DNA of 64,000 bases from Streptomyces cacaoi (lineage in GTDB: Bacteria > Actinomycetota > Actinomycetes > Streptomycetales > Streptomycetaceae). The DNA lies in NCBI RefSeq assembly GCF_006539165.1, contig NZ_BJMM01000009.1:183971-247970 (forward strand), in the 5' to 3' direction. Position 1 is the first letter of the stretch; each line of letters begins with the position of its first letter. The translations under genes and the position numbers were made by a program. The notes below the pieces were generated by a model, which saw nothing but the letters and a program-made list of their open reading frames with translations, did no database searches and had not been told where the DNA came from. Shown here piece after piece: positions 27,273-37,600 of this stretch.

Positions 27273-28877
27273 TCAGGAGCCCACCCGGGCGACCAACACG
27301 CAGGCGTCGTCCTCGCGTTCGCGGTCGCCGAACTCCTCGGCGACGGCGCGTACGCACTCCTGTGCCGTACGGGCGTCACCGAACCGTGCCGCCAGGCCCA
27401 GCAGCCGTTCGGTCCCGGTGCGCGGCTCGGTTCCGGCCGCCTCGTCCCCGTCCGCCGTCCCGGCCTGGTCCGCCGGGGCGCCCAACTGGGTGCTGCGCGG
27501 CGCGAGTCCGTCGGTGTGCAGCACCAGCAGGTCGCCGGGGGACAGCTGTTCGGTGCGTTCCTCGTACGCGGCGCCGGTGGCGACGCCGAGGAGCACGCCC
27601 TCGGGGCGGTCGAGCGCCCGCCCCTCGCCGCCGCGGAAGAGCAGCGGCGGGGGGTGGCCGGCCTGCGCCCAGGTGAGGGTGCGCTCCTCGGGCGCGTAGC
27701 GGCAGCACACGGCGCTGCCGAGGGCGGGCTGTGCGGCCGAGTCCAGCAGCTGGTTGAGGTGTTCCATGAGGGCGCCCGGGCTGATCCCGGCGACGGCCAT
27801 GCCCCGGATGGCACCCAGCAGCATGGCCATGCCGGAGGTGGCGGCGACGCCGTGTCCGGTCAGGTCCCCGGCCGTCAACAGCGTGGAGCCGTCGGGCAGT
27901 TCCATCGCGTCGTACCAGTCGCCGCCGATCAGCGCGCCCGTCGCCGACGGCAGGTAGTGCGCGGCCAGATCCAGCGCGCCGCCGGCCGGTGCGTCCCCGT
28001 GGTGGAACCGGGGCGCGCCGCGCCAGGGCGGCAGGACCGACTCCTGGAGCTCGACGGCGAGCCGGCGTTCGGCCTGGGCGAGGTGGCGCTCGCGGCGCAG
28101 GGTGTCGCCGGTCTCCTGGACGGCGCGTTCGCTGCGGCGCAGCTCGCTGACGTCCCGGACGACGGCCCACATGGAGGCCGTGCCGCCGTCGTCGTCGAGC
28201 ACGGGTTCGCCCACCATGTGCACGGTGCGTACGGCCCCGTCGGGGCGGACGAGGCGGAACTCCCGGTCGATCGGACGGCCGTCGACCAGGCAGTCGGTGA
28301 ACGCGGCCGCCAGGCCCGGCTGGTCCTCGGGGACGAGCCAGGAGGGCAGTTCGTCGAGCGGGAGCGGGCCGTCCGTGTGGGTGCGCCCGAAGATCGCGTA
28401 CAGCTCGTCGGACCAGGAGACCTCGTCCGTGAGCAGGTTCCACTCCGCGCTGCCGACCCGGCTCACCAGCGGTGCGGTGGAGGTGAGCGGTGCGGAGGCG
28501 CGCGGGGTCGGCACCGCGCCGTAGGCGGCGCCCAGGGTGCCGTAGGTGTCCGTCGTCTCCCCGCCGGGAGGGGAGGGCGGCTCGTCCCAGGCCAGGGGGC
28601 TGCCCGGCACCCCGGCCTCGCCGGGGGCGGCGGGGAGGCCGTCGCGCAGCTGGTCGAGATGGCCGCCGAGATCGTCGAGCTGGTGCACGGCCAGCTCGCA
28701 GAGCGCGCGCTGCCAGCGCAGGCGCAGCCCCGCGTCCTCCTCGCTCTCGCCGCCGGTGCCGCGCCGTACCGCGTCGACACCGCCGCGTAGCCGGCGCGTC
28801 TGTGTGATGAGGGCGTCCAGCGCGCCCCGCTCCGGGGGCTGTACGGCGGAGTGATCCGCATCGAGATGGGACGGCAT
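27273..28877 (-). CDS. PAS domain PP2C/SpoIIE-type phosphatase
   Basis: 534-residue signalling phosphatase of the RsbU type. Residues 1-110 are a helical, charged region. About 130-250 is a PAS domain (VGSAEWNLLTDEVSWSDEL, FRLVRPDGAVRTVHMVGEPV, VVRDVSELRRSE), followed by a short coiled linker and an SpoIIE/PP2C domain: LQESVLPP, IGGDWYDAMELPDG (metal Asp), AGDLTGHGVAAT, AQAGHPPPLLF and GDLLVLHTDGL. Such proteins dephosphorylate anti-sigma-factor antagonists in sigma-B/BldG-type switches. ATG 28877 has CGGAGAC seven bases upstream. Convergent with the NsdA-like gene; no anti-sigma partner is adjacent. Confidence 0.9.
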   Translation of the reverse strand: MPSHLDADHSAVQPPERGALDALITQTRRLRGGVDAVRRGTGGESEEDAGLRLRWQRALCELAVHQLDDLGGHLDQLRDGLPAAPGEAGVPGSPLAWDEPPSPPGGETTDTYGTLGAAYGAVPTPRASAPLTSTAPLVSRVGSAEWNLLTDEVSWSDELYAIFGRTHTDGPLPLDELPSWLVPEDQPGLAAAFTDCLVDGRPIDREFRLVRPDGAVRTVHMVGEPVLDDDGGTASMWAVVRDVSELRRSERAVQETGDTLRRERHLAQAERRLAVELQESVLPPWRGAPRFHHGDAPAGGALDLAAHYLPSATGALIGGDWYDAMELPDGSTLLTAGDLTGHGVAATSGMAMLLGAIRGMAVAGISPGALMEHLNQLLDSAAQPALGSAVCCRYAPEERTLTWAQAGHPPPLLFRGGEGRALDRPEGVLLGVATGAAYEERTEQLSPGDLLVLHTDGLAPRSTQLGAPADQAGTADGDEAAGTEPRTGTERLLGLAARFGDARTAQECVRAVAEEFGDREREDDACVLVARVGS

Positions 28878-29190
28878 GGAATGTCTCCGATACGGGGCAG
28901 GGACGGTTACGACTGTGACACAGCCCACGACCGTCCGTAAGGGATTCGGCAATACCCGATGCGGTGGTGCTACGGGCATATGTCCCCCGGTGCAGGTGGA
29001 GGCACGGGCGGAGGGCGGAGATGCACGGCCCGGGGTCGGTGGAACGGGCACTTCCGGGTAGGCTCCGGCTCTTGACCGGACACCTGCTCACAGGGGTAGA
29101 ACCCATGAGTAGAAAAACGGTCACCGGCAAGAATGGCGGGCAACGGAAATCCCGTTGCCAGTCGAACCCCCGCACCGGATGCTGACTCTT
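28878..29190. other. Divergent promoter region with palindrome and hairpin
   Basis: This 313-bp gap separates the phosphatase (-) from the HEAT-repeat gene (+). CTGTG-A-CACAG at 28913-28923 is an 11-bp perfect palindrome 36 bp upstream of the phosphatase start. GGCAACGG (29139-29146) pairs with CCGTTGCC (29152-29159) around a 5-nt loop just before the HEAT gene, and could affect its translation. Base composition is noticeably less GC-rich than the surrounding genes, as expected of promoters. Confidence 0.4.
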
Positions 29191-30687
29191 ATGTTCGTCG
29201 ATTCCGTCGATTCAGACATAGCGCCCAGCGGCACGCTGCTCGGCCTCCTCCAGAGGGGCCGTGGCGACGGGACGCTGCACGCTCTCGCGGCGCCGCGCTC
29301 CGAAGCGCTCGCGGCACTGCGGCACTGCCTCCTGCACGACCCCAGGAGGGACTGGCAGGTCGAGCACCGCTCGCTCTACTACGCCCGGTTGCACAGGGAT
29401 CTGGACGCGCCGCTCGACGATCTGGAGCGCCACCTCTTCGCCCCCGAGGACGCGCTGTGCGGCCCCGAGGAGGCCGAGGCCCGCACCGGGCTCGCGCTCT
29501 CCGTGCTCGGCCACCTCGCCTCGTACGCGGCCGGCCCGGGGGAGCACCCGGCAGGCGCAGAGCCGTCCGCCGCCGCCGACAACGCGCCGCTGCGCCTGCT
29601 GCGCAGATACGCCACCGTCGGCGCCAACTGGCAGTGGGCGCTGGACGAACTCGCCGTGCGGGACGACGACGCCGGGCTCCGGCTGCTCGGCCCCGCCGTC
29701 CTCTCCCGCTTCCCGCAGACCCCCGAGGGCGACGCCGAACTGGCCGCCGCCGCCCGGGACGCGTTCGAGCCCCGGCCCTGGCGGCTGTGGGCCGAGGACC
29801 CGGCCCACCCCGAACAGGCCGAACGCCTGCTCCGCGTCCAGGAACGCGGCTCCTTCGACCGCTGGCAACGCCAACTGCGCACACCGGGGCCACGGCCCGG
29901 CTGGAGCGTCCAGGAGATCCTCGACTGGGCACAGGACGGCTACGAACAGCACCCCCGGCTGCACCGGGAGGCACCGGCCGCCCGCTGTCTGTCCGCCGTC
30001 GCCGGGCCGGAGGACCGCCCGCTGCTGCTGGCCGCCGCGCGCGGCCCCCGGGAAGCCGCCCGCTGTGCCGCGCTGCGGCACCTCGCCGATCGCGACGACC
30101 CCGACGTGCTGGACCTCATCGAGCACGCCGCCGCCGACCCCTCGCCGGACGTCTCCCGGCCCGCCCTGACCGCCTTCGCCCGGATGCGCTCGGCTGCCGC
30201 CCTCGCCCGCGCCCGGCAGTGGGCGGCAGCCCCCGAGAACTCGCTGCCCGAGGGCCTCGCGTCGGCCGCCGCCGAGATGCTCGCCTGCCGCGGCGGCGCC
30301 TCCGACGCCGACGCCGTCCTCGCCGCGCTGCGCCGCACCGTCCGCCTGGAGGGCCCCGACAGCCCCGCGCTGTGGCCGCTCGTCGACGGCGCCGGACGCC
30401 TGTCCATCCACTGCGCCGCGCCCATCCTGCGGCACATCTACCGCGAGACCGCCTCGTCCCAGTTGCGCGGCCGTACTGCCGGCGCGCTCTCCGCCACCGA
30501 TCCGTCCTTCGCCGCCGGGTTCGCCATCGAGTGCCTGTGGGACTGCGAGGAGTCCACCCGGGAGGTGGCCGCCCAGCACGCCGCCACGGGGGACGACCGC
30601 GTCGTCGAACGACTGCGCAGGCTCGCCGCCGATCCGGCTGAGGAGGCCGGAGTGCAGAGCGCGGTACGCGGCCGGCTCGCACGCTGA
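29191..30687 (+). CDS. HEAT-repeat-like protein
   Basis: 498-residue soluble, all-helical protein. The C-terminal half contains recognisable HEAT-like repeats (APAARCLSAVAGPEDRPLLLAAA, REAARCAALRHLADRDDPDVLDLIEHAAADPSPDVSRPAL, TREVAAQHAATGDDRVVERLRRLA). The N-terminal half is rich in His/Arg/Asp helices with no known catalytic motif. HEAT arrays bind proteins or nucleic acids; the partner is unknown. The start is uncertain: ATG 29191 is used, ATG 29179 is equally possible, and a TTG at 29155 falls inside a hairpin and is unlikely. Transcribed divergently from the PAS-phosphatase. Confidence 0.72.
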   Translation: MFVDSVDSDIAPSGTLLGLLQRGRGDGTLHALAAPRSEALAALRHCLLHDPRRDWQVEHRSLYYARLHRDLDAPLDDLERHLFAPEDALCGPEEAEARTGLALSVLGHLASYAAGPGEHPAGAEPSAAADNAPLRLLRRYATVGANWQWALDELAVRDDDAGLRLLGPAVLSRFPQTPEGDAELAAAARDAFEPRPWRLWAEDPAHPEQAERLLRVQERGSFDRWQRQLRTPGPRPGWSVQEILDWAQDGYEQHPRLHREAPAARCLSAVAGPEDRPLLLAAARGPREAARCAALRHLADRDDPDVLDLIEHAAADPSPDVSRPALTAFARMRSAAALARARQWAAAPENSLPEGLASAAAEMLACRGGASDADAVLAALRRTVRLEGPDSPALWPLVDGAGRLSIHCAAPILRHIYRETASSQLRGRTAGALSATDPSFAAGFAIECLWDCEESTREVAAQHAATGDDRVVERLRRLAADPAEEAGVQSAVRGRLAR

Positions 30688-30922
30688 CGCCTTCCACCGG
30701 CCGGCCCCGCGCCCGACACGCCCCCGCCGAGGCGCCGTTGAGCGGGCGCGGGCAGCCGGCCGCCTGGCGCCGGGGCCCGACGGTGTGCGCACGGCGGCCC
30801 GGCACGCAGCCACGGGCCGCCCGCCAGCCCGAACGCCCGTGGAGTGCAACGCGTGACGGGCCCCGTGTGCCGTGCACCCCGTGACGCGGACGGAGCCTCG
30901 CGTGGCGGGCCGTGCGGTGTCG

Positions 30923-31230
30923 TCACCGTGCGCACAGCCGGTCCAGCGCCGCCTGGGTCTCGTCGTCCGCCGCGCGGCAGAGCATCAGCCGCTGGTCCGG
31001 GGCCTGGAGCGGCACGAGCACCTCGAAGTGCAGTGCGAGCACCCCGGCTTCGGGATGGTGTACGGCCTGCTGCCCCGGCCGCCGGCCACCGGCCACCGGC
31101 CACAACGTTTCGCTCGTCCCACAGGCGCGCGAACTCCTCGTCGTGGGCGAGACATGCGGCGAGGAGTCCGGACGGCGCCGGGTCCTGCGGATGTGCGGCG
31201 TGGACCGCGACGGCCGGAGGCTGGTGACCG
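30923..31230 (-). pseudogene. Remnant of XRE regulator with MmyB-like ligand domain, frameshifted
   Basis: The reverse strand carries the C-terminal part of an MmyB-type regulator in two frames. One frame reads AACLAHDEEFARLWDERNVV (about 31110-31170); a second continues HHPEAGVLALHFEVLVPL and DQRLMLCRAADDETQAALDRL to the stop at 30923. Together they match the usual end of the domain (EFxRLWxxHDV then HPxVGxLxLxYExL then DQRLxVYTA). The N-terminal helix-turn-helix is gone. The remnant is divergent from the aldo/keto reductase pseudogene, a common arrangement for intact pairs in Streptomyces. Confidence 0.65.
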
Positions 31231-31258
31231 ACGACGGACCACAGCACAGGAGGGCACG

Positions 31259-32412
31259 ATGTCCGCGCCCTCCCGGCCGATTCCGGAGCACGACGTATTC
31301 CCGGCGCCCCAGGCATCCCCGGAGCCCCAGGCGTCCCGGACGGCTCAGGCGCCCCGCACCCTCGACACCTACCGGCTGCCGGGCCGCTCCGGGCTGCGGG
31401 GCTCACCGCCGGCACTGGGCGCCGCGACCTTCGGTACCGAGTGGGGCCGGGGAGCCGAGCGGGACGAGGCACGCCGGTTGTTCGACCGCTATCGGGAGCG
31501 CGGCGGCGACTTCGTCGACACCGCCCCCCTGCACCGACGGCAGCTCCGAGCGGATGCTGGGCGAATTCACCCGCGACAACCGCGAAAGCCTGGTGCCGGC
31601 GACGAAATACACGACACTGCGCCGGCCCGGCGACCCGAATTCCGGGGGACCGCACCGCAAGAACCCGTTCGCCGCGGTGGAAGCCGGTCTGCGCCGGCTG
31701 AATACGGATTACCTCGATCTGCTCCATCCGCACGTCGGGGATTTCACGACGCCCGTCGAGGAGATCCCGCGCGGCAGGGACGATCTGGTCCGGCAGGGGA
31801 AGGTCCTCTGTGTGGCGATCTCCAACGCGCCCGCCCGGCAGGTGTCGCGCATGCAGGCGATCGCCGATCTGCGCGGCTGGTCGCCGCTGGTCGCGCTCCG
31901 GACCGAGTACAACCTGGCCGAGCGCACCGGCGAACGTGATCTGATCCCCATGGCACGCGAGACGGGGCGCGGAGTGGTCCCGTACTCACCGCTGGCCGGC
32001 GGGCTGCTCACCGGCTAGTACGGCCGCGACGATCTGACGGCACGGTCCACCGCGACCGGCGGCGGCTCCCGCAGGAGCTTTCAACCACGCCCTGTGCACG
32101 CTCACCGAGCGCAACCTCGGCATCGCCGACGTCCTACGGGAGGTCGCGGCCGAACCGGGCCGCACACCCGCCCAGGTGGGGCCGGCCTGGACCCTGCGGA
32201 ACCCGGGCGTCACGGCGCCGCTCATCGGCGCGCGCCCCTCCGCGCAACTGGAGGACAACCTGGGCGCGCTGGAGGTCGACTTCACCGCCTCCCAGCCGGC
32301 CCGCCTCGACCGGGTCGGCGCCGTCGACCTCGGGTACCCGCACGCGGCGCTCGCCGGTGAACACATGCGCAACACCACCGCGGGCGGCCTGACCATCGAG
32401 ACCCGCCGCTGA
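31259..32412 (+). pseudogene. Aldo/keto reductase pseudogene with at least three lesions
   Basis: A complete aldo/keto reductase can be followed only by changing frame. From ATG 31259 (AGGAGGGCACG upstream) the first frame gives ALGAATFGTEWGRGAERDEA and RYRERGGDFVDTA. A frameshift near 31525-31535 (expected DTANLYTDGSSE) moves to the frame giving TDGSSERMLGEFTRDNRESL, LRRLNTDYLDLLHPHV and ARETGRGVVPYSPLAGGLLTG. A TAG at 32016-32018 replaces the Lys codon expected in LTGKYGRDD. A further frameshift near 32065-32077 is needed to reach ALCTLTERNLGIADVLREVA and PLIGARPSAQLEDNLGAL, ending at 32412. It cannot give a functional enzyme. Confidence 0.85.
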
Positions 32413-32446
32413 GCCGCGACCGCCCGCCCGGGGGTGACGGGCGGGA

Positions 32447-33340
32447 TCAGGGCCGGAGCCGGGCGAAGGCGGCCAGCCGCTGCCGGTGGTGGTCGAGGTC
32501 CTCCTCGTCGTGCGGGACGCCGTCGGCGGCGGCCGTGGCGAACAGGACGCTCTCGCAGCGCAACCGGTGCCGCATCAGCTGCGCCAGCGTCTCGTCGTCG
32601 AGGCGCCGCGCGGTGCCGCCGGCCTCCCGGTAGGCGTCGGCGAAGCGGCGGGCCACGGCCATGTCCCGGCAGAAGCCGTCCGTGAACTCCAGGGCGGCGC
32701 TCGCCACCTCCACCTCGGGCGGGGCCACCCATGCCTCGTCCCAGTCGAGGACGGCGACGAGGCGGGTGGGGGAGTCGCGCGCGGCGAGCAGATTGCCCCG
32801 GTAGAAGTCGCCGTGCAGCGGGTGCCGCCGCCCGGCGCGCGCGGTGAAACCGGCCAGCCAGCGGTCCAGTTGCGGATCGCGCAGCCGGGGATCGGCGTGG
32901 TCGGCGCGGCCGTCCGGCCCGGCCTCCAGGAAGCAGGGCCGCGGCCGGGGCGGCAGCCGGGCGCCGGCCAGCGCCCGGTGCAGCCGGGCGAGCAACCGGG
33001 CCGCCGAACTCCCGCTCTCCTTCGACGCCCACACCCCGTCGACATGGGGCCACAGCGACACCGCCCGCCCCTCGACCCGGGCCACCGTCGCCCCGTCGGA
33101 CCGGCCGGGCAACGGCAGTGGTGCGACCGCCTCGGCGCAGCCGCCGGCCCGTGCCGCCCGCGCGACTTCGTGGCACCACACGGTCTCGGCGAGGTCCTTG
33201 TCGTGGGCGCTGACGCGCACCACCGCCTCGCCGACGCGCCAGGCGGCGGACTCCTCACCCCCGTGGAGCCGTGCGGCCGGACCGCGGACCCCGCACACCC
33301 TGCGCGCCGCCGCCGTCAACGGAACCTCCGCGAACACCAT
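32447..33340 (-). CDS. APH-fold phosphotransferase
   Basis: 297-residue kinase-fold protein of the aminoglycoside/homoserine kinase-like family. AAWRVGEAVVRVSAHDKD stands at the ATP-lysine region, RLLARLHRAL precedes the catalytic loop LHGDFYRGNLLA, and LVAVLDWDEAWVAPPEVEVA provides the metal-binding Asp. The substrate is unknown. Start ATG 33340 (GGGAGAGAGGC upstream) is preferred over the longer open frame to 33499, which runs through pyrimidine-rich non-coding sequence. It ends 34 bp from the aldo/keto reductase pseudogene. Confidence 0.8.
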   Translation of the reverse strand: MVFAEVPLTAAARRVCGVRGPAARLHGGEESAAWRVGEAVVRVSAHDKDLAETVWCHEVARAARAGGCAEAVAPLPLPGRSDGATVARVEGRAVSLWPHVDGVWASKESGSSAARLLARLHRALAGARLPPRPRPCFLEAGPDGRADHADPRLRDPQLDRWLAGFTARAGRRHPLHGDFYRGNLLAARDSPTRLVAVLDWDEAWVAPPEVEVASAALEFTDGFCRDMAVARRFADAYREAGGTARRLDDETLAQLMRHRLRCESVLFATAAADGVPHDEEDLDHHRQRLAAFARLRP

Positions 33341-33566
33341 GCCTCTCTCCCTCGCCTCCCCTCGGTTCCCCACCACTCGACTCCCTACAACTCCCCACGA
33401 TTCCTTTCGAGTCCACTCGACCCCCCCGCGATCCCCTCGACGGACGGTGCCCACCCCGCGAACGCGCCCATCGCGGCCCGACATCCCGCCCGGGGCCACC
33501 CCCTGCGCCCCACCGCCGAACCGACCCGCGGCAGTCGAGCGGGCCGGACACCCGCGCTGCCACGGC

Positions 33567-33916
33567 TCACGCCCCGGCGAGGAACCGGCGGGCGCCGCGC
33601 AAGGTGGTGCTCAGTTTCCGCTGTGTGGCGCGGCTGTCGAGGCGCACGTCCAGCGCCCCGGGAAGCGTGCTGTCCGCCCGCAGCCCCGCGGACAGCCGGG
33701 AGGCGTCGAGCCCGTCACGCCGGGCGATGAGGCCGCCGAGTTCATACCGGTTCACGGCGTCGGCCCCTGCCACATGGTGAACGCCCCGCGCCGTGCCGCA
33801 GCCAGGTCGGCGACGTGCACCGGGCAGCGGACGTCGTCGGTGAACAGCACGCCGCTGCGGGTTCCGGCGACGAGGTCGTGCACGGCGGCTTCGTGCGCGG
33901 ACCGCCCGTCAGTCCG
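33567..33916 (-). pseudogene. Fragment of RmlD-like (dTDP-4-dehydrorhamnose reductase family) gene, deletion and frameshift
   Basis: The reverse strand reads DGRSAHEAAVHDLVAGTRSG, then LFTDDVRCPVHVADLAAARRG in one frame, and in another VHHVAGADAVNRYELGGLIARRDG down to TTLRGARRFLAGA, stop at 33567. Intact relatives have about ten more residues between DLAA and GVHH, so a small deletion broke the frame near 33785-33800. The N-terminal Rossmann part is absent. It sits between the phosphotransferase and the LppU-like gene, inside the decayed stretch. Confidence 0.7.
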
Positions 33917-33958
33917 AGACGCGCGAGGGCCCGCAACTCCCGTGGCGGCGGGTCCGGT

Positions 33959-34339
33959 TCAGGAGACGGTGCGGAAGCAGATCGCGAAGGTCTTCTCGCC
34001 CGCGCGGGTGCCGAACTGGCTCAACGCGCCGGTCGAGCCCGGGACATCGGAGCACGCGAGGGAGGTGACGCCGTCCTCCACGACCTTGATCACCTTGTAC
34101 TCGGCGTTCTTGTCGGAGCAGTCGAGCCGCTCCGTCTCCGGCTCGTCCTCCGTGCCGTTGTTGCGGAAGCAGTCCCCGGCCTTCAACGCCTCGGTGTCGT
34201 CCTTCATCAGGGCCTTGATCCCGATTCCGGCGACCACGACGACGGCGAGCGAGGCGACGTACACGAGGAGCCTGCGCCGGGCTTTCAGCAGGCGGTGTGC
34301 CCCGGACTCCGGGCCGGGCAGGGGTGGCAGCGTGGACAC
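33959..34339 (-). CDS. LppU/SCO3897-like small membrane-anchored protein
   Basis: 126-residue protein with a short basic N-terminus, one membrane helix (LLVYVASLAVVVVAGIGIKAL, about residues 24-44) and an extracytoplasmic domain with four cysteines: KAGDCF, RLDCSD, LACSDV and FAICF. The KAGDC opening followed by a DCS-x-x-x-A-x-YKV strand is the pattern of the LppU/SCO3897 family, of unknown function. The start is GTG 34339; there is no lipobox, so it is membrane-anchored rather than a lipoprotein. Divergent from the oxoprolinase gene. Confidence 0.75.
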   Translation of the reverse strand: MSTLPPLPGPESGAHRLLKARRRLLVYVASLAVVVVAGIGIKALMKDDTEALKAGDCFRNNGTEDEPETERLDCSDKNAEYKVIKVVEDGVTSLACSDVPGSTGALSQFGTRAGEKTFAICFRTVS

Positions 34340-34603
34340 AGGGTGGTGGGCCTCTCACACAGGGGATGTGACGTGAGCGTATCAAGTGGCGGGTGCGGCG
34401 CGAGGTGGAAATCGGCAGCTCGCGGCTTCCCGCTCCCGGCTCCGGATGCCGGCTCCCTGTGGGCCCTCGCGCCGTCGGCAGGGGCTTCGCCGCCCGTGCC
34501 GGGTCACTCGTCCGGGCGGTGCCCCCGCGGGCCGGGCCCGCGGGGCCGGGGCTGCCGGGGCCGACGAACGGCGGAGAACGGCCCGCTGGGGCACCATGAG
34601 CAG

Positions 34604-37600
34604 ATGGGCGGCCGCTGGGAATTCTGGATCGACAGGGGTGGGACGTTCACCGACATCGTCGGCAAGCGGCCCGACGGCACCCTCGTCACGGACAAGCTGC
34701 TCTCGCACGACCCGGGGCGGCCGGGCCGGGACGTGGCGGTGCGCGGCATCCGGCGGCTGCTGGAGCTGCCCGAGGACGCCCCGGTGCCCGCGGAACGCAT
34801 CGAGACGGTGAAGATGGGCACGACGGTGGCCACCAACGCGCTGCTGGAGCGCACCGGCGAGCCCACCGTCCTGCTGACCACACGCGGTTTCCGCGACGCC
34901 CTGCGCATCGCCTACCAGGACCGCCCGCGCCTCTTCGACCGGCGCATCGTGCTGCCCGAAGCGCTCCACGACCGCGTCGTCGAGGTCACCGAGCGCCGGG
35001 GCGCGGACGGCTCGACGGTGCTGCCGCTCGACCGGGAGGAGACGCTCCGGGCGCTGCGTGCCGCCCACGACGAGGGGTTCCGCAGCGCCGCGATCGTCCT
35101 GCTGCACTCCTACCGGTACCCGGAGCACGAGCGGGAGGTCGCGCGGCTGGCGCGGGAGTGCGGCTTCACCCAGGTCAGCTGCTCGCACGAGGTCAGCCCG
35201 CTGATCAAGCTGGTGCCGCGCGGCGACACGACGGTCGTGGACGCCTATCTCTCGCCGGTGCTGCGCCGCTACGTCGACGAGGTGGCCCGCGAACTGCGCG
35301 GTGTGCGGCTGATGTTCCTCCAGTCCAACGGCGGGCTGCGGGAGGCGGGGCACTTCCGGGGCAAGGACGCGGTGCTGTCCGGCCCCGCCGGCGGTGTCGT
35401 CGGGATGGTCCGCAGCTGCGCCGAGGTCGGGCACGAGCGCGTCATCGGCTTCGACATGGGCGGTACGTCGACCGATGTCTCGCACTACGCGGGGGAGTTG
35501 GAGCGGGTGTTCGGCACCCAGGTCGCGGGGGTGCGGATGCGGGCGCCGATGATGGACATCCACACCGTGGCGGCGGGGGGCGGCTCCGTCCTGCACTTCG
35601 ACGGTGCGCGCTACCGGGTGGGCCCCGACTCGGCGGGCGCCGTGCCCGGCCCGGCCTGCTACCGCAGGGGCGGGCCGCTCACCGTCACCGACGCCAACGT
35701 GATGCTCGGCCGGATCCAGGCCGGCCACTTCCCGGCCGTCTTCGGGCCGGCGGGCGATCAGCCGCTGGGCGTCGCCGAGGTCCGGGACGGCTTCGCCGAG
35801 CTGGCCGCGCGGATCGCGGACGGGCGCAGCCCCGAGCAGGTGGCCGCCGGGTTCCTGGAGATCGCCGTGCTGAACATGGCGAACGCGGTCAAGAAGATCA
35901 CCGTGCAGCGCGGCCGGGACGTCACCCGCTACGCGCTGGCGAGCTTCGGCGGCGCCGGCGGGCAGCACGCCTGCGCGGTGGCGGACGCGCTGGGCGTACG
36001 CACCGTCGTCGTACCGCCGTTGGCCGGGGTGCTGTCGGCGTACGGGATCGGCGTCGCGGACGCGACGGCGCTGCGCGAGCAGTCCGTGGAGGAGGAGCTG
36101 ACCGAGGAGCGCCTCGCCGAGGTGCGCGCGCTCTGCGCCGAACTGGAGCGCCGCACCCGCGAGGAGCTGCGCTCGGACGGCATCCCCGAGGCCGCGATCC
36201 GGACGCGGGCGCGGCTCCAGCTGCGGTACGCGGGCACCGACTCGGCGCTCACGGTGTCGCCGGCCGGTGCGGAGGAGCTGGCGGCGGCCTTCGCCCGGGC
36301 GCACCGGGAGCGGTACGGCTTCACGCTGGACAAGCCGCTGGTGATCGCCACCGCCGTCGCGGAGGCGACCGGCACCGCGGGCCCGGTGGGCGCCCGCACC
36401 CGGCTGCCCGCGGCCGGGCCCGGCAGCCGGCCCCGGCCCGCCGAGCACGTACGGATGTTCACCGGCGGCCGGTGGCGGGACACACCGCTGTACCGGCGCG
36501 AGGCGCTGCGCCCCGGGCAGCGGGTGGCCGGCCCCGCCGTCGTCGTCGAGGCGGACGCGACCACGGTGGTGGACCCCGGCTGGGAGGCGGACACCGATCC
36601 GGCCGGCCATCTGCTGCTGGCCCGGGTGCGCGAGCCCGAGGAGCGGCCGGCGGCGGGGACCGCTGTGGACCCGGTGCGGCTGGAGGTGTTCAACAACCTC
36701 TTCATGGCGATCGCCGAACAGATGGGCGTCCGGCTGGAGAACACCGCGCACTCGGTCAACATCAAGGAGCGGCTGGACTTCTCCTGCGCTCTGTTCGACG
36801 CCGAGGGCAACCTCGTCGCGAACGCGCCGCACATGCCGGTGCACCTGGGCTCCATGAGCGAGACGATGAAGGAGGTGCTGCGCCGGCGCGGTGCCGAGGA
36901 CCCGCCGCGGCCGGGCGACGTCTACGCCGTCAACGACCCGTACCACGGCGGCACGCATCTGCCCGACATCACCGTCATCACGCCGGTGTTCGACGACGCG
37001 GGGGAGCGGCTGCTGTTCCTCGTCGCCTCGCGGGGCCACCACGCCGAGATCGGCGGGCTGACGCCCGGGTCCATGCCGGCGTTCAGCCGCACCATCGACG
37101 AGGAGGGCGTCCGGTTCGACAACTGGCTGCTGGTGCGGGACGGAAGGCTGCGCGAGGCGGAGACCCGCCGGCTGCTCACCTCGGCCCCCCACCCCTCCCG
37201 CGACCCCGACAGCAATCTGGCCGACCTGCGGGCCCAGATCGCCGCCAACGAGAAGGGCATCGCCGAACTGCGCACGCTCACCGAGGAGTTCGGCCTCGAC
37301 GTCGTCCAGGCGTACATGCGGCACGTGCGGGACAACGCCGAGGAGTCGGTGCGCCGCACCCTGGCCGGCCTGCGGGACGGCGCCTGCACCTACGAGACGG
37401 ACAGCGGCGCCGTCATCCGGCTGTCGGTCACCGTGCGGCCCGAGGAGCGCAGCGCACGGCTGGACTTCACCGGCACGTCGCCCCAGCGGGAGGACAACCT
37501 CAACGCGCCCGGCTCCGTCGTCATGGCGGCCGTGCTGTACGTCTTCCGCACGCTCATCGCGGACGACATCCCGCTCAACAGCGGCTGCCTCGTCCCGCTG

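Noticed and set aside
29155..29190. TTG start giving a longer HEAT-repeat protein
   Set aside because: The codon lies inside a hairpin and has no ribosome-binding site.
33341..33566. CTCGAC/CCCTCGA-rich, pyrimidine-biased gap as a possible repeat array
   Set aside because: The copies are short and irregularly spaced with no fixed unit; it is more likely non-coding drift in a decayed region.
33815..34603. 5' extension of the oxoprolinase reading frame
   Set aside because: It overlaps a well-supported LppU-like gene on the other strand and adds no family-like sequence; the oxoprolinase homology starts at GGRWEFWIDRGGTF, just after ATG 34604.
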